Below, piece after piece: positions 45,999-54,223 of a stretch of DNA of 64,000 nucleotides. Source of the stretch: Acinetobacter haemolyticus (GTDB lineage Bacteria; Pseudomonadota; Gammaproteobacteria; Pseudomonadales; Moraxellaceae); assembly GCF_900406815.1 (NCBI RefSeq), contig NZ_OVCN01000011.1:1-64000 (forward strand). Reading direction: 5' to 3'. Below the pieces are notes generated by a model. It saw nothing but the letters and a program-made list of their open reading frames with translations. It was not told the DNA's origin and did not search any database. Position 1 is the stretch's first letter; every line of letters starts with the position of its first letter. The translations under genes and the position numbers were made by a program.

Positions 45999-46778
45999 TT
46001 AATTTATCGATTTAAATTGTTGAGGTGTTTTTCCTAAATGCCGTTTAAACATTGTACTAAAAGCACTAGGTTGGTTATAACCTAGTGATTCGGAAATTTG
46101 AGCAATAGATTCACCATTGGCAATTTTACTTAAGGCAAGTGCGATATGCATTTGCTGGATCCAAGCTCGATAAGACAGTCCAGTTTCTTTTTGGAACATA
46201 CGCATTAATGTTCTTGAGCTGGTTCCGATTTCATCAGCCCAAGTGCTTAAATCTTTTAAATGATCGGGAGAGTGTAATAACGCTTGGCAAATACTTAATA
46301 GTCGTTTGTCTTTTGGCCAAGGAATCTGGATGGGAAGCAAATTGGCTTGATGAATTTCTTCAAAAATCAAAATTTGTAAGGCACGAGAAAGTTCAGGGGC
46401 GCTGGTAATATTTGGAAAACCTAAGCGCTCAATTTCATTTAAACGGATTAATAATTCATGCAGTAAATTACTGACCCGAATAATAAAGCACTGCTCACCC
46501 ATGATCTGAGCAGCTTTCGCCTCAACCAGCGCAGTATTTAATTTAACGTAACTCAGCGAAATCACACTGTGCTCGACATTTGCCGGAATCCATAACGCAC
46601 ACATGGGCGGTACAATCCACACATGGTTGGGCGTAAAAACTTGAATGTTTCCTGTCGAAGCATACAAAAACTGAGCGCGTGTATGCGTATGAGTGGGGGT
46701 TATTTCTCGATAGGCATGCTCGGAAGAAAGCCCAATCACGAGTTCAGACCAATCAGACTGAATAAGAGAATCGGACAT
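45999..46778 (-). CDS. AraC-family regulator with cupin domain
   Basis: This 259-residue protein has an N-terminal cupin (about residues 18-95, with HTHTRAQFLYAS) and a C-terminal AraC HTH pair (about residues 160-257, ending SAFSTMFKRHLGKTPQQF). It is divergent from the MFS gene with about 105 bp between starts, the usual layout for a regulator and its exporter. The E. coli NimR/NimT pair is similar in plan. No operator could be fixed from sequence. Confidence 0.85.
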   Translation of the reverse strand: MSDSLIQSDWSELVIGLSSEHAYREITPTHTHTRAQFLYASTGNIQVFTPNHVWIVPPMCALWIPANVEHSVISLSYVKLNTALVEAKAAQIMGEQCFIIRVSNLLHELLIRLNEIERLGFPNITSAPELSRALQILIFEEIHQANLLPIQIPWPKDKRLLSICQALLHSPDHLKDLSTWADEIGTSSRTLMRMFQKETGLSYRAWIQQMHIALALSKIANGESIAQISESLGYNQPSAFSTMFKRHLGKTPQQFKSIN

Positions 46779-46884
46779 AATCTATCCTGAAAAATGTCAC
46801 TTATACGATGATTATTGGAAGATAACTTTATAAACGACAATTTACAATAAGGATCTCATTTAAAAATATTGGAGTTTTTCAGGT

Positions 46885-48105
46885 ATGACGTCTTCAATAC
46901 AATTGAAAGATAGTATCGCCGATACTGTTACAAATGATCAGCCGCAAGGAATGATGATTAAAATTGTAGGCGCCGTAGCAGTTGCACATTTACTAAATGA
47001 TTTAATTCAAGCTGTGTTACCCGCCATCTATCCAATGCTTAAAGCAAACTTTTCACTGAGTTTTGCCCAAGTCGGGTTAATCTCGTTTGTGTATCAGATT
47101 ACTGGTTCGCTGCTTCAGCCTTGGATTGGACTTTATACCGATAAATATCCAAAACCTTATCTTTTACCATTGGGAATGGTGGTCACACTTGGTGGTATTT
47201 TACTATTGGCATTCTCACCAAGTTTTGCTGTATTACTTATTGCTTCTGCATTGATTGGAGTCGGTTCCTCAACCTTTCATCCTGAGGCTTCGCGTGTAGC
47301 TCGAATGGCATCGGGTGGCCGCTTTGGTACGGCTCAATCGACTTTCCAAGTGGGCGGAAATACGGGTACCGCTATTGGTCCATTATTAGCAGCTTTACTA
47401 ATAGTTCCATTTGGGCAACATGCGGTTGCTTGGTTAATTATATTTGCGCTTTTAGCCATTTGGGTTTTATTTAGGGTCAGCCGCTGGACGATTGGGCATG
47501 CTAAAAATCCATTTGCTGTAAAATCTAATCAAGTACAGACTAAGTTGCATGGTCGACAGTTAATTATTGCATTGACCACCATCAGTGTATTGATGTTTGC
47601 TAAATTTACCTACATTGCGAGCATTAGTAATTACTTTACTTTTTATCTCATTCAGAAATTTCATATTAGTATCCAAACCGCACAATTGCATTTATTTGCC
47701 TTCTTGGCAGCCGTTGCTTTAGGTACTTTTGCGGGTGGTCCAATTGGTGACAAAATTGGCCGTAAAGCCGTTATCTGGGTTTCGTTTGTCGGCATGGCAC
47801 CGTTTGCGTTAATGATGCCCTATGCAAATTTGTTTTGGACCACGATATTATCAATCATTACTGGTTTTGTTCTTTCATCCGCTTTTGCTGCAATGGTTGT
47901 GTATGCCCAAGAAGCAGTACCGGGTCGTGTGGGTATGATTTCAGGGGTTATGTTCGGTCTCATGTTTGGAGTAAGTGGAATTGCTGCGGCAGGATTAGGG
48001 CATTTAGCTGATATTAACGGTATCGAATGGGTATTTGGTCTATGTTCATTGTTACCATTACTTGGTTTTGCAACAGCATTATTACCAAACACAAAAGCTA
48101 AATAG
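46885..48105 (+). CDS. MFS transporter, fosmidomycin-resistance (Fsr) type
   Basis: This 406-residue protein has about 12 membrane segments. The LNDLIQAVLPAIYPMLK opening and the GVGSSTFHPEASRVARMASGG stretch match the fosmidomycin-resistance (Fsr) subgroup of MFS exporters. It probably exports a toxic small molecule; the actual substrate is unknown. A GGAG ribosome site precedes the start, and a terminator follows. The divergent AraC gene probably controls it. Confidence 0.85.
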   Translation: MTSSIQLKDSIADTVTNDQPQGMMIKIVGAVAVAHLLNDLIQAVLPAIYPMLKANFSLSFAQVGLISFVYQITGSLLQPWIGLYTDKYPKPYLLPLGMVVTLGGILLLAFSPSFAVLLIASALIGVGSSTFHPEASRVARMASGGRFGTAQSTFQVGGNTGTAIGPLLAALLIVPFGQHAVAWLIIFALLAIWVLFRVSRWTIGHAKNPFAVKSNQVQTKLHGRQLIIALTTISVLMFAKFTYIASISNYFTFYLIQKFHISIQTAQLHLFAFLAAVALGTFAGGPIGDKIGRKAVIWVSFVGMAPFALMMPYANLFWTTILSIITGFVLSSAFAAMVVYAQEAVPGRVGMISGVMFGLMFGVSGIAAAGLGHLADINGIEWVFGLCSLLPLLGFATALLPNTKAK

Positions 48106-48118
48106 TTCGTTTATTTCT

Positions 48119-48153
48119 AAATCTCTCAGTTCTAAGCATTGAGAGATTTTTTT
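48119..48153 (+). terminator. Rho-independent terminator after the MFS gene
   Basis: A 10-bp stem (arms AAATCTCTCA and TGAGAGATTT, 11-nt loop) is followed by a T run. Confidence 0.85.
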
Positions 48154-48251
48154 ATTTGAGATATTTTGAATGAGCTCAACTAAAAGTGAATTAGACTTTG
48201 TAAATTAAAATAATTTTCGACAAATTAATAATTTTAAAAAATGGTAAATTG

Positions 48252-48620
48252 ATGCAACCCTATAACAAAAATTTAAAACAGCCATCTCGTGATTTACGGA
48301 ACAATATGACAGATGCTGAGCAACTGCTATGGAACAGAATAAGACGTAAACAGATTTTAGGATTGCAGTTCTATAGACAGAAGCCAATTCTAAATTTTAT
48401 TGTAGATTTTTATTGTCCCAAAGCAAATTTAGTTATTGAATGTGATGGTGGGCAGCACTATACAGAAAAGGGTTTGGAAGCAGATCTAAATAGAGATTAT
48501 GCTTTGAATGAGCTTGGACTTCTGACACTGAGATTTAGTAATCATCAAATTTTGACAGAAATTGATGCTGTGGTAGAACAGATTTATTGTGTAGTTCGGC
48601 GAAGGTTAGAATCCCCCTAA
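48252..48620 (+). CDS. DUF559 protein, VSR/restriction-like nuclease fold
   Basis: This 122-residue protein is of the DUF559 family, related to very-short-patch-repair endonucleases. The sequence NFIVDFYCPKANLVIECDGG gives the Asp and Glu-x-Asp of a PD-(D/E)XK active site, and the N-terminal half has LRNNMTDAEQLLWNRIRRKQ. The cell function of DUF559 is unknown; DNA cleavage or repair is inferred. The last codons and stop lie inside a C-rich palindromic repeat (from 48610). The ATG at 48252 is taken as start; a TTG immediately precedes it. No good ribosome site is visible. Confidence 0.8.
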   Translation: MQPYNKNLKQPSRDLRNNMTDAEQLLWNRIRRKQILGLQFYRQKPILNFIVDFYCPKANLVIECDGGQHYTEKGLEADLNRDYALNELGLLTLRFSNHQILTEIDAVVEQIYCVVRRRLESP

Positions 48621-48645
48621 ATCCCCCTTTTTCAAAGGGGGACTT
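48610..48645 (+). repeat. REP-like palindromic repeat, unit A
   Basis: The unit has a head AATCCCCCTAAA followed by a hairpin with arms TCCCCCTTT and AAAGGGGGA and a 3-nt loop (TTC). It contains the stop codon of the DUF559 gene. The same unit with loop GCC is found inverted at 50063-50098, and a variant inverted unit at 48681-48715. Confidence 0.8.
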
Positions 48646-48680
48646 TACTGCGAATTGAATGTAGGTTTTAGATTCACGTA

Positions 48681-48715
48681 CACCCTCCTTTTTTAAAGGA
48701 GGGCTGGGGAGGATT
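48681..48715 (-). repeat. REP-like palindromic repeat, unit B (variant, inverted)
   Basis: The hairpin arms are CCCTCCTTT and AAAGGAGGG with loop TTT, followed by CTGGGGAGGATT, the inverted head. The C-to-T change in one arm is matched by G-to-A in the other, so the stem is kept. With unit A it forms a head-to-head pair separated by 35 bp. Confidence 0.65.
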
Positions 48716-48792
48716 AATAAATATCAGATGAAATAGTTCTTGCTACAATATAGGAATTTATTTATGTTTTGTTGTTTTAATATGGGGGATAT

Positions 48793-49401
48793 ATGAGCAT
48801 ATCTTTGATTGCTAGTTTTATATTTAATGATTTTGCCTTTGGGGATGTTGTAGAGGCTATTATTGCTGCAATAATTATTGCAATACTATTTTTCTTAGTT
48901 AGAGAGAAAATTTTTGGTATACCTGATTTTTCAGGGAAGTGGTATTTAAAATCAAAAACAGAGACAACAGCTTATAATCCATATGAACAGATGGAATTAC
49001 AACATAATTTATTTCTAAGATTAGAAGGTAATAACATTAGAGGTGCTTCTGAAAAAATTTATGAGAATTCAAGTTATGGAAAGAGAGCAACTCATAGTCG
49101 TCATATTATAAAATATAGTGGAAAACATCGAGCAAGAGCACAGATTGACGGCTCTATTCAAAAAAGAATATTTGGCTCAGATATTCTTACATTACATGCA
49201 ACGGAGTATGGTGAAAGAAGACAGTCAACAATATATTGTCGATTTGAGCTGAAGAAAAAATTCCTAATTTTTAGTGATCATAAAGCAACTTTGTTTTGTG
49301 GTGAGTTTCACTCTATGGTTGCAGATCAAAAGGGAAGTGTTGAGCTAAGTAAAGAGCCATTTATGCAATCTATTCCTGAAATTAAGGGTAAATTACAGTG
49401 A
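48793..49401 (+). CDS. Membrane-anchored beta-rich protein, unknown function
   Basis: The product has 202 residues: a hydrophobic N-terminus with one clear membrane helix at about residues 19-38, then about 160 residues that look beta-rich and probably cytoplasmic, starting FSGKWYLKSK. No catalytic motif is visible. The layout recalls TM-plus-beta-barrel effectors of CBASS (Cap15 type), but I cannot show homology. It is the first gene of a two-gene operon with the GT51 protein. Arginine is mostly AGA (about 9 of 12) whereas neighbours use CGT, and the region is AT-rich, signs of foreign origin. Confidence 0.7.
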   Translation: MSISLIASFIFNDFAFGDVVEAIIAAIIIAILFFLVREKIFGIPDFSGKWYLKSKTETTAYNPYEQMELQHNLFLRLEGNNIRGASEKIYENSSYGKRATHSRHIIKYSGKHRARAQIDGSIQKRIFGSDILTLHATEYGERRQSTIYCRFELKKKFLIFSDHKATLFCGEFHSMVADQKGSVELSKEPFMQSIPEIKGKLQ

Positions 49402-49440
49402 GAATTATATATTTTTTTTGTACGATCCCTTTTTATTTGT

Positions 49441-50007
49441 GTGCTAAGTTTTTTTCAGTTATTTAATATTTTAAAGATCGAAGATGATTTTAAGAAATGT
49501 TTAAGTGATTTAGACAATAGTAATAAAAACTTGGACTATACAATTTTGGAGATACTGAGTTTAGCAGAAGACCATCGTGTTAAATTTCATTATGGGATAG
49601 ATCATTATGCTATGGTAAGAGCTATATATTATACTCATATCAAAAATGAATTCCAAGGAGCAAGTACTATTGCCCAACAATATGTAAGAGTAATTTCAAA
49701 TAGATATGAAAGGACATTAATAAGGAAGTTTAGAGAACAATTATTAGCTGTTCTTATAACAAGATGCTTTCATTGGGAGGAAATTGCCGCCGCATACATT
49801 AATACTGCTTTTTTAGGGTCTGGTATGTATGGGTATGATAGTTTTTTAAAACGAAAAAAAATACTTGAAGCAGATTTAAGTATGATAGATAAAGTTAGAT
49901 TAGTCGCTAGATTGAAATATCCAGAACCGCTCCAAGATAAAATAAGATGGTCGTCTAAAATGAGAGTTAGAGTGGCAAATATTCAGTCTAAGATTGTAAA
50001 AATGTAA
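49441..50007 (+). CDS. Minimal stand-alone GT51 peptidoglycan glycosyltransferase
   Basis: This reading frame (188 residues) holds nearly only a GT51 domain, which polymerises lipid II into glycan strands. All main motifs are kept: EDHRVKFHYGID (catalytic Glu43), GASTIAQQ, RKFREQ (Glu99) and IAAAYINTAFLG. No transpeptidase domain follows. The GTG at 49441 has no ribosome site. A GTG at 49398, overlapping the upstream TGA and preceded by AAGGG, reads a hydrophobic N-terminus in another frame; one T fewer in the 8-T run at 49412-49419 would join both into a membrane-anchored protein. A frameshift (real, programmed or sequencing error) is likely. Confidence 0.72.
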   Translation: MLSFFQLFNILKIEDDFKKCLSDLDNSNKNLDYTILEILSLAEDHRVKFHYGIDHYAMVRAIYYTHIKNEFQGASTIAQQYVRVISNRYERTLIRKFREQLLAVLITRCFHWEEIAAAYINTAFLGSGMYGYDSFLKRKKILEADLSMIDKVRLVARLKYPEPLQDKIRWSSKMRVRVANIQSKIVKM

Positions 50008-50062
50008 ATTCCAACTTCATTTTCAAAGAAAAGAGCTGTCACGTAATTTATTAGGTACGCGC

Positions 50063-50098
50063 AAGTCCCCCTTTGCCAAAGGGGGATTTAGGGGGATT
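50063..50098 (-). repeat. REP-like palindromic repeat, unit C (inverted)
   Basis: This is the reverse complement of unit A, differing only in the loop (GCC on the plus strand). It lies 3 bp after the metH stop, so it could also act in metH 3'-end processing. Units A and C flank the two-gene operon as inverted repeats. Confidence 0.8.
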
Positions 50099-50101
50099 AA
50101 A

Positions 50102-53100
50102 TCAACCAATCGAATCATCTAAATTCGGTGCTAACCAACGCTTCGCTTCATCCAGTGTCCAGCCTTTACGCTTTGCATAATCCTCAAGCTGATCTTGAGA
50201 AATCTTGCCCACGTTAAAGTATTCGCTTTCAGGATGCGAATAATAGAAACCACTGACAGAAGAAGGCGGCATCATCGCAAAGTGTTCAGTCAATTTCGTA
50301 CCGATCTTTTCTTCCGAACCTAACCAGTCAAATAACACCGCTTTTTCAGAATGTTCAGGGCAAGCAGGGTAACCTGGTGCAGGACGAATCCCGACATACT
50401 TCTCTTTGATCAATTCTTCATTGCCCAAAGTTTCATCGGCTTTATAGCCCCAGAACTCTTTACGGATACGCTCATGCAAATGCTCGGCAAAGGCTTCGGC
50501 AAAACGGTCAGCCAACGACTGAACTAAGATTGCTGAATAATCATCACCTTTGGCTTTATATTCATTCGCCAATTCTTCAGCACCAAAGATCGACACTGTG
50601 AAACCACCGAGATAATCTTCAGGTTGTTCAGAAGGCTTAATATAATCCGCCAAAGACAAGTTTGGTTTACCAGTCACTTTGTCTGATTGCTGACGTACGT
50701 GCTCAAACGTGTGAGTGCGATTTTGACCTGATTCATCAAATACGCTGACGGTATCTGCACCAGTACGCTGAGCAGGGTATAAGCCAAACACAGCACGGGC
50801 ATCGAAACGTTTATTTTCAATGATGTCTTTCAGCATCGCTTGCGCTTGATTATAAAGATCAGTCGCTGCTTCACCGACCACTTCATCTTCTAAAATTTTC
50901 GGGAATTTACCCGCTAAACTCCAAGAGATAAAGAATGGTGTCCAGTCAAAATATTCAACTAAGGTTTCAAGCGGATAGTTTTTAATAACTTGCGTACCCA
51001 AAGCATTTGGCTTTGGTGGGACGTAGTTATTATCAATTTTGAAACCATTTTCGACTGATTCTGCATAACTCAATTTTGCAGCTTTCGGTTGCTTATTCGC
51101 TAAGCGTTCACGAATCTTGGCATATTCAGCACGATGCTCTGCAATGAAGTTACCGCGCATTTCAGGAGAAAGAAGGGTGGTTGCCACACCCACTGCACGA
51201 GAAGCATCAGCGACATAAATTACAGCATCATTTGAATATTGAGGATCAATTTTAACTGCGGTGTGTGCTTTCGATGTGGTTGCACCGCCGATCAATAATG
51301 GAATGTTAAAACCTTTACGTTGCATTTCTTTGGCAACGAAGACCATTTCATCTAAAGATGGAGTGATCAAGCCTGACAAACCAATAATGTCACATTTCTC
51401 ATCTATGGCCGTTTGCAGAATTTTTTCTGCAGGCACCATCACACCGAGGTCAACGATGTCATAGCCATTACAACCTAAGACAACACCCACAATATTTTTA
51501 CCAATATCGTGTACGTCACCTTTTACCGTTGCCATCAGGACTTTACCTTTAGACTGTCCTTCTGACTTTTCAGCTTCAATGTATGGGTTTAACCATGCTA
51601 CAGCTTGTTTCATGACGCGTGCAGATTTAACGACTTGAGGAAGGAACATTTTTCCTGAACCAAATAAGTCACCCACCACGTTCATGCCGTCCATCAGTGG
51701 ACCTTCGATCACATCAAGCGGACGTTGTGATTTTAAGCGTGCTTCTTCAGTATCTTGATCGATATACGTGGTAATACCTTTAACTAAAGCGTATTCAAGA
51801 CGTTTTTCGACAGACTCATTACGCCATTCAAGATTTTCAGCTTCTTTGGTAGCACCCGCTTGACCACGATATTTTTCAGCAACTTCTAGAAGCTTTTCAG
51901 TTGCAGCTTGACCTGTCTCGCCTTGGTTTTGGTTAAGTACAACATCTTCAACAGCATCTTTCAGCTCTTTATTGATATCGTCATAAATCGCCATCTGACC
52001 AGCGTTTACGATACCCATGGTCATGCCTTGTTTGATCGCATGATAAAGGAATACAGAGTGGATTGCTTCGCGTACAGGTTCGTTACCACGGAATGAGAAG
52101 GAAACGTTAGAAACACCACCTGAGATCATGGCATGTGGTAAGTTTTGTTTGATCCAACCTGTGGCTTCAATAAAGTCGACGGCATAGTTATTGTGTTCTT
52201 CGATCCCTGTGGCCACTGCAAACACGTTTGGATCGAAAATAATATCTTCCGCTGGATAGCCAACTTCATTGACTAAAATGTCATAAGAGCGTTTACAAAT
52301 TTCACGCTTACGCTCTGAGGTATCTGCCTGACCAACTTCGTCAAAAGCCATGACAATAACTGCTGCACCGTACTGACGGCAGAGGCGAGCTTTTTCGACA
52401 AACTCGTCATAACCTTCTTTAAGCGAAATCGAGTTTACAACGGGTTTACCTTGAACACATTTTAGACCTGCTTCAATGATTTCCCATTTTGATGAGTCAA
52501 TCATGATCGGCACACGAGAGATATCAGGTTCTGAAGCGACAAGGTTCAGGAAATGCACCATCGCACCTTGCGAATCGAGCATCCCTTCATCCATGTTGAT
52601 ATCAATGATCTGCGCACCAGCCTCAACCTGTTGCTGAGCGACTTCTAGAGCTTCCGCAAAATTTTCTTCACGGATTAGGCGAAGGAATTTTTTTGATCCT
52701 GTAACGTTAGTACGTTCACCTACGTTTACGAATAGTGAATCTTCATGGATATTAAATGGTTCCAAACCACTCAAGCGGCAAGCATGAACTGTCTCAGGAA
52801 CTTGACGTGGTGGAATATCTTTAACAGCTTGGTAGATCGCACGGATATGATCTGGAGTTGTACCACAGCAACCACCAGTAATATTGATCAAACCACTCTC
52901 AGCAAATTCTTTAATAAAGGCTGCAGTTTGTTCTGGGGTTTCATCATATTCACCAAATGCATTCGGTAAACCAGCATTTGGATGCGCTGAAACAAAGGTG
53001 TCTGCAACGTCTGCAATGGTTTTAACGTGAGGACGCATTGCATCAGCGCCCAAGGCACAGTTAAAACCAATCGAAAGCAAATCGCCATGACGCACTGAGT

Positions 53101-53788
53101 TCCAGAACGCTTCAGCCGTTTGACCTGTTAATGTACGACCTGATGCATCTGTAATCGTACCTGAGATCATCAATGGAAGTTCATAACCAATTTGTTTGAA
53201 GACTTCTTTGACTGCAAAGATTGCCGCTTTACAGTTCAAGGTATCGAATACGGTTTCGATCAGCAGGATGTCTGCTCCACCTTCGATCAGGGCATGAGCA
53301 GCTTCAATATAGTTTTCTTTTAGTTCATCGAAAGTAATGTTACGGAATGCTGGGTCATTGACGTTTGGTGAGATCGAACATGTACGTGATGTAGGGCCGA
53401 GTACACCTGCCACGAATCGAGGTTTGTCAGGGGTTGAGTATTTATCGCATGCCGCTCTCGCAAGACGTGCTGCCTCACGGTTGATCTCTGGTACAAGATC
53501 TTCCATGTGGTAATCCGACATCGAAACACGTGTACCATTGAAGCTATTGGTTTCAATAATGTCTGCACCAGCATCCAAGTAAGCTTCATGAATGCCTTGG
53601 ATAACCTGTGGCTGAGTCAGTACTAAAAGATCGTTATTACCTTTTAGATCAGAAGCCCAATCTGCGAAACGTTCACCACGATAATCTTCTTCTTCTAATT
53701 TATGGCGTTGAATCATGGTTCCCATTGCACCATCAATAATCAGGATGCGTTGGGCGAGAAGAGATTTTAGGGTGGCAAGCGTGGACAT
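50102..53788 (-). CDS. metH: Cobalamin-dependent methionine synthase
   Basis: This 1228-residue four-module enzyme moves a methyl group from methyl-tetrahydrofolate via cobalamin to homocysteine. The homocysteine domain has the zinc-binding GGCCGT (about residue 306). The pterin domain has [13 protein letters not shown]. The B12 domain has the lower-ligand motif DVHDIGKN (His near residue 759). The C-terminal S-adenosylmethionine reactivation domain has [12 protein letters not shown]. All modules are intact. No cobalamin riboswitch is seen in the upstream gap. Confidence 0.96.
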   Translation of the reverse strand: MSTLATLKSLLAQRILIIDGAMGTMIQRHKLEEEDYRGERFADWASDLKGNNDLLVLTQPQVIQGIHEAYLDAGADIIETNSFNGTRVSMSDYHMEDLVPEINREAARLARAACDKYSTPDKPRFVAGVLGPTSRTCSISPNVNDPAFRNITFDELKENYIEAAHALIEGGADILLIETVFDTLNCKAAIFAVKEVFKQIGYELPLMISGTITDASGRTLTGQTAEAFWNSVRHGDLLSIGFNCALGADAMRPHVKTIADVADTFVSAHPNAGLPNAFGEYDETPEQTAAFIKEFAESGLINITGGCCGTTPDHIRAIYQAVKDIPPRQVPETVHACRLSGLEPFNIHEDSLFVNVGERTNVTGSKKFLRLIREENFAEALEVAQQQVEAGAQIIDINMDEGMLDSQGAMVHFLNLVASEPDISRVPIMIDSSKWEIIEAGLKCVQGKPVVNSISLKEGYDEFVEKARLCRQYGAAVIVMAFDEVGQADTSERKREICKRSYDILVNEVGYPAEDIIFDPNVFAVATGIEEHNNYAVDFIEATGWIKQNLPHAMISGGVSNVSFSFRGNEPVREAIHSVFLYHAIKQGMTMGIVNAGQMAIYDDINKELKDAVEDVVLNQNQGETGQAATEKLLEVAEKYRGQAGATKEAENLEWRNESVEKRLEYALVKGITTYIDQDTEEARLKSQRPLDVIEGPLMDGMNVVGDLFGSGKMFLPQVVKSARVMKQAVAWLNPYIEAEKSEGQSKGKVLMATVKGDVHDIGKNIVGVVLGCNGYDIVDLGVMVPAEKILQTAIDEKCDIIGLSGLITPSLDEMVFVAKEMQRKGFNIPLLIGGATTSKAHTAVKIDPQYSNDAVIYVADASRAVGVATTLLSPEMRGNFIAEHRAEYAKIRERLANKQPKAAKLSYAESVENGFKIDNNYVPPKPNALGTQVIKNYPLETLVEYFDWTPFFISWSLAGKFPKILEDEVVGEAATDLYNQAQAMLKDIIENKRFDARAVFGLYPAQRTGADTVSVFDESGQNRTHTFEHVRQQSDKVTGKPNLSLADYIKPSEQPEDYLGGFTVSIFGAEELANEYKAKGDDYSAILVQSLADRFAEAFAEHLHERIRKEFWGYKADETLGNEELIKEKYVGIRPAPGYPACPEHSEKAVLFDWLGSEEKIGTKLTEHFAMMPPSSVSGFYYSHPESEYFNVGKISQDQLEDYAKRKGWTLDEAKRWLAPNLDDSIG

Positions 53789-53971
53789 AAGGAACCCCAG
53801 TATATGGCAAATATAAAAAGCTGAGGCATTGTAACAGAAGCTTAGCCAAAGCGCGTATTTTCAGCAGTCAGCAGTGTTAATTCATTGGTTCATTTCTAAA
53901 ATGTCATAAAACTTTCATTAAAGTGCAATAATTCCAAGTAATAATGCCTAAAAATAAAGCAAAATATGGGC

Positions 53972-53995
53972 AATATGACAAATTTAAGTCATATT
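53972..53995. other. Inverted repeat in the metH-pit gap
   Basis: Arms AATATGAC and GTCATATT flank an 8-nt A/T spacer, about 250 bp upstream of the phosphate transporter. The TGAC/GTCA cores recall Pho-type half-sites found nearer the gene, but the role is unknown. The rest of the gap from 53789 holds no gene. Confidence 0.4.
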
Positions 53996-54157
53996 TTTTG
54001 CGTTTGCTGCAAAATCATGCAATGCTTTTTGTTGCACATTATTGTGTTTTATTTTGTTGAAATATATAGGTTAATTTTTTTATTCGCACTGTTTTGATAC
54101 AAAAATTTGGTGTAAAAGTGATGAAATGATGAAAATTTGAGTTCATGTGACAAAGCT

Positions 54158-54175
54158 TTGTCATATAATTGTCAT
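54158..54175 (+). promoter_or_regulatory. Pho-box-like site before the phosphate transporter
   Basis: TTGTCATATAATTGTCAT matches the enterobacterial Pho box (CTGTCATAWAWCTGTCAY) at 16 of 18 positions, keeping both TGTCA direct repeats at 11-bp spacing. Its 5' part is also one half of a perfect 16-bp palindrome (54148-54163). It lies 48 bp before the transporter start. Confidence 0.6.
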
Positions 54176-54223
54176 AATTTAATTAAACAATATGGGGGAT
54201 TTTTTTATCCTCCAGCCGTCTAC

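Noticed and set aside
50063..50098. Hairpin after metH taken as an ordinary terminator
   Set aside because: There is no U run on the metH side, and the sequence is a near-identical inverted copy of the unit at 48610, so a repeat is the better call. A secondary role in 3'-end formation remains possible.
53789..53960. Possible cobalamin riboswitch upstream of metH
   Set aside because: No B12-box sequence or the conserved pairing pattern was found on the minus strand.
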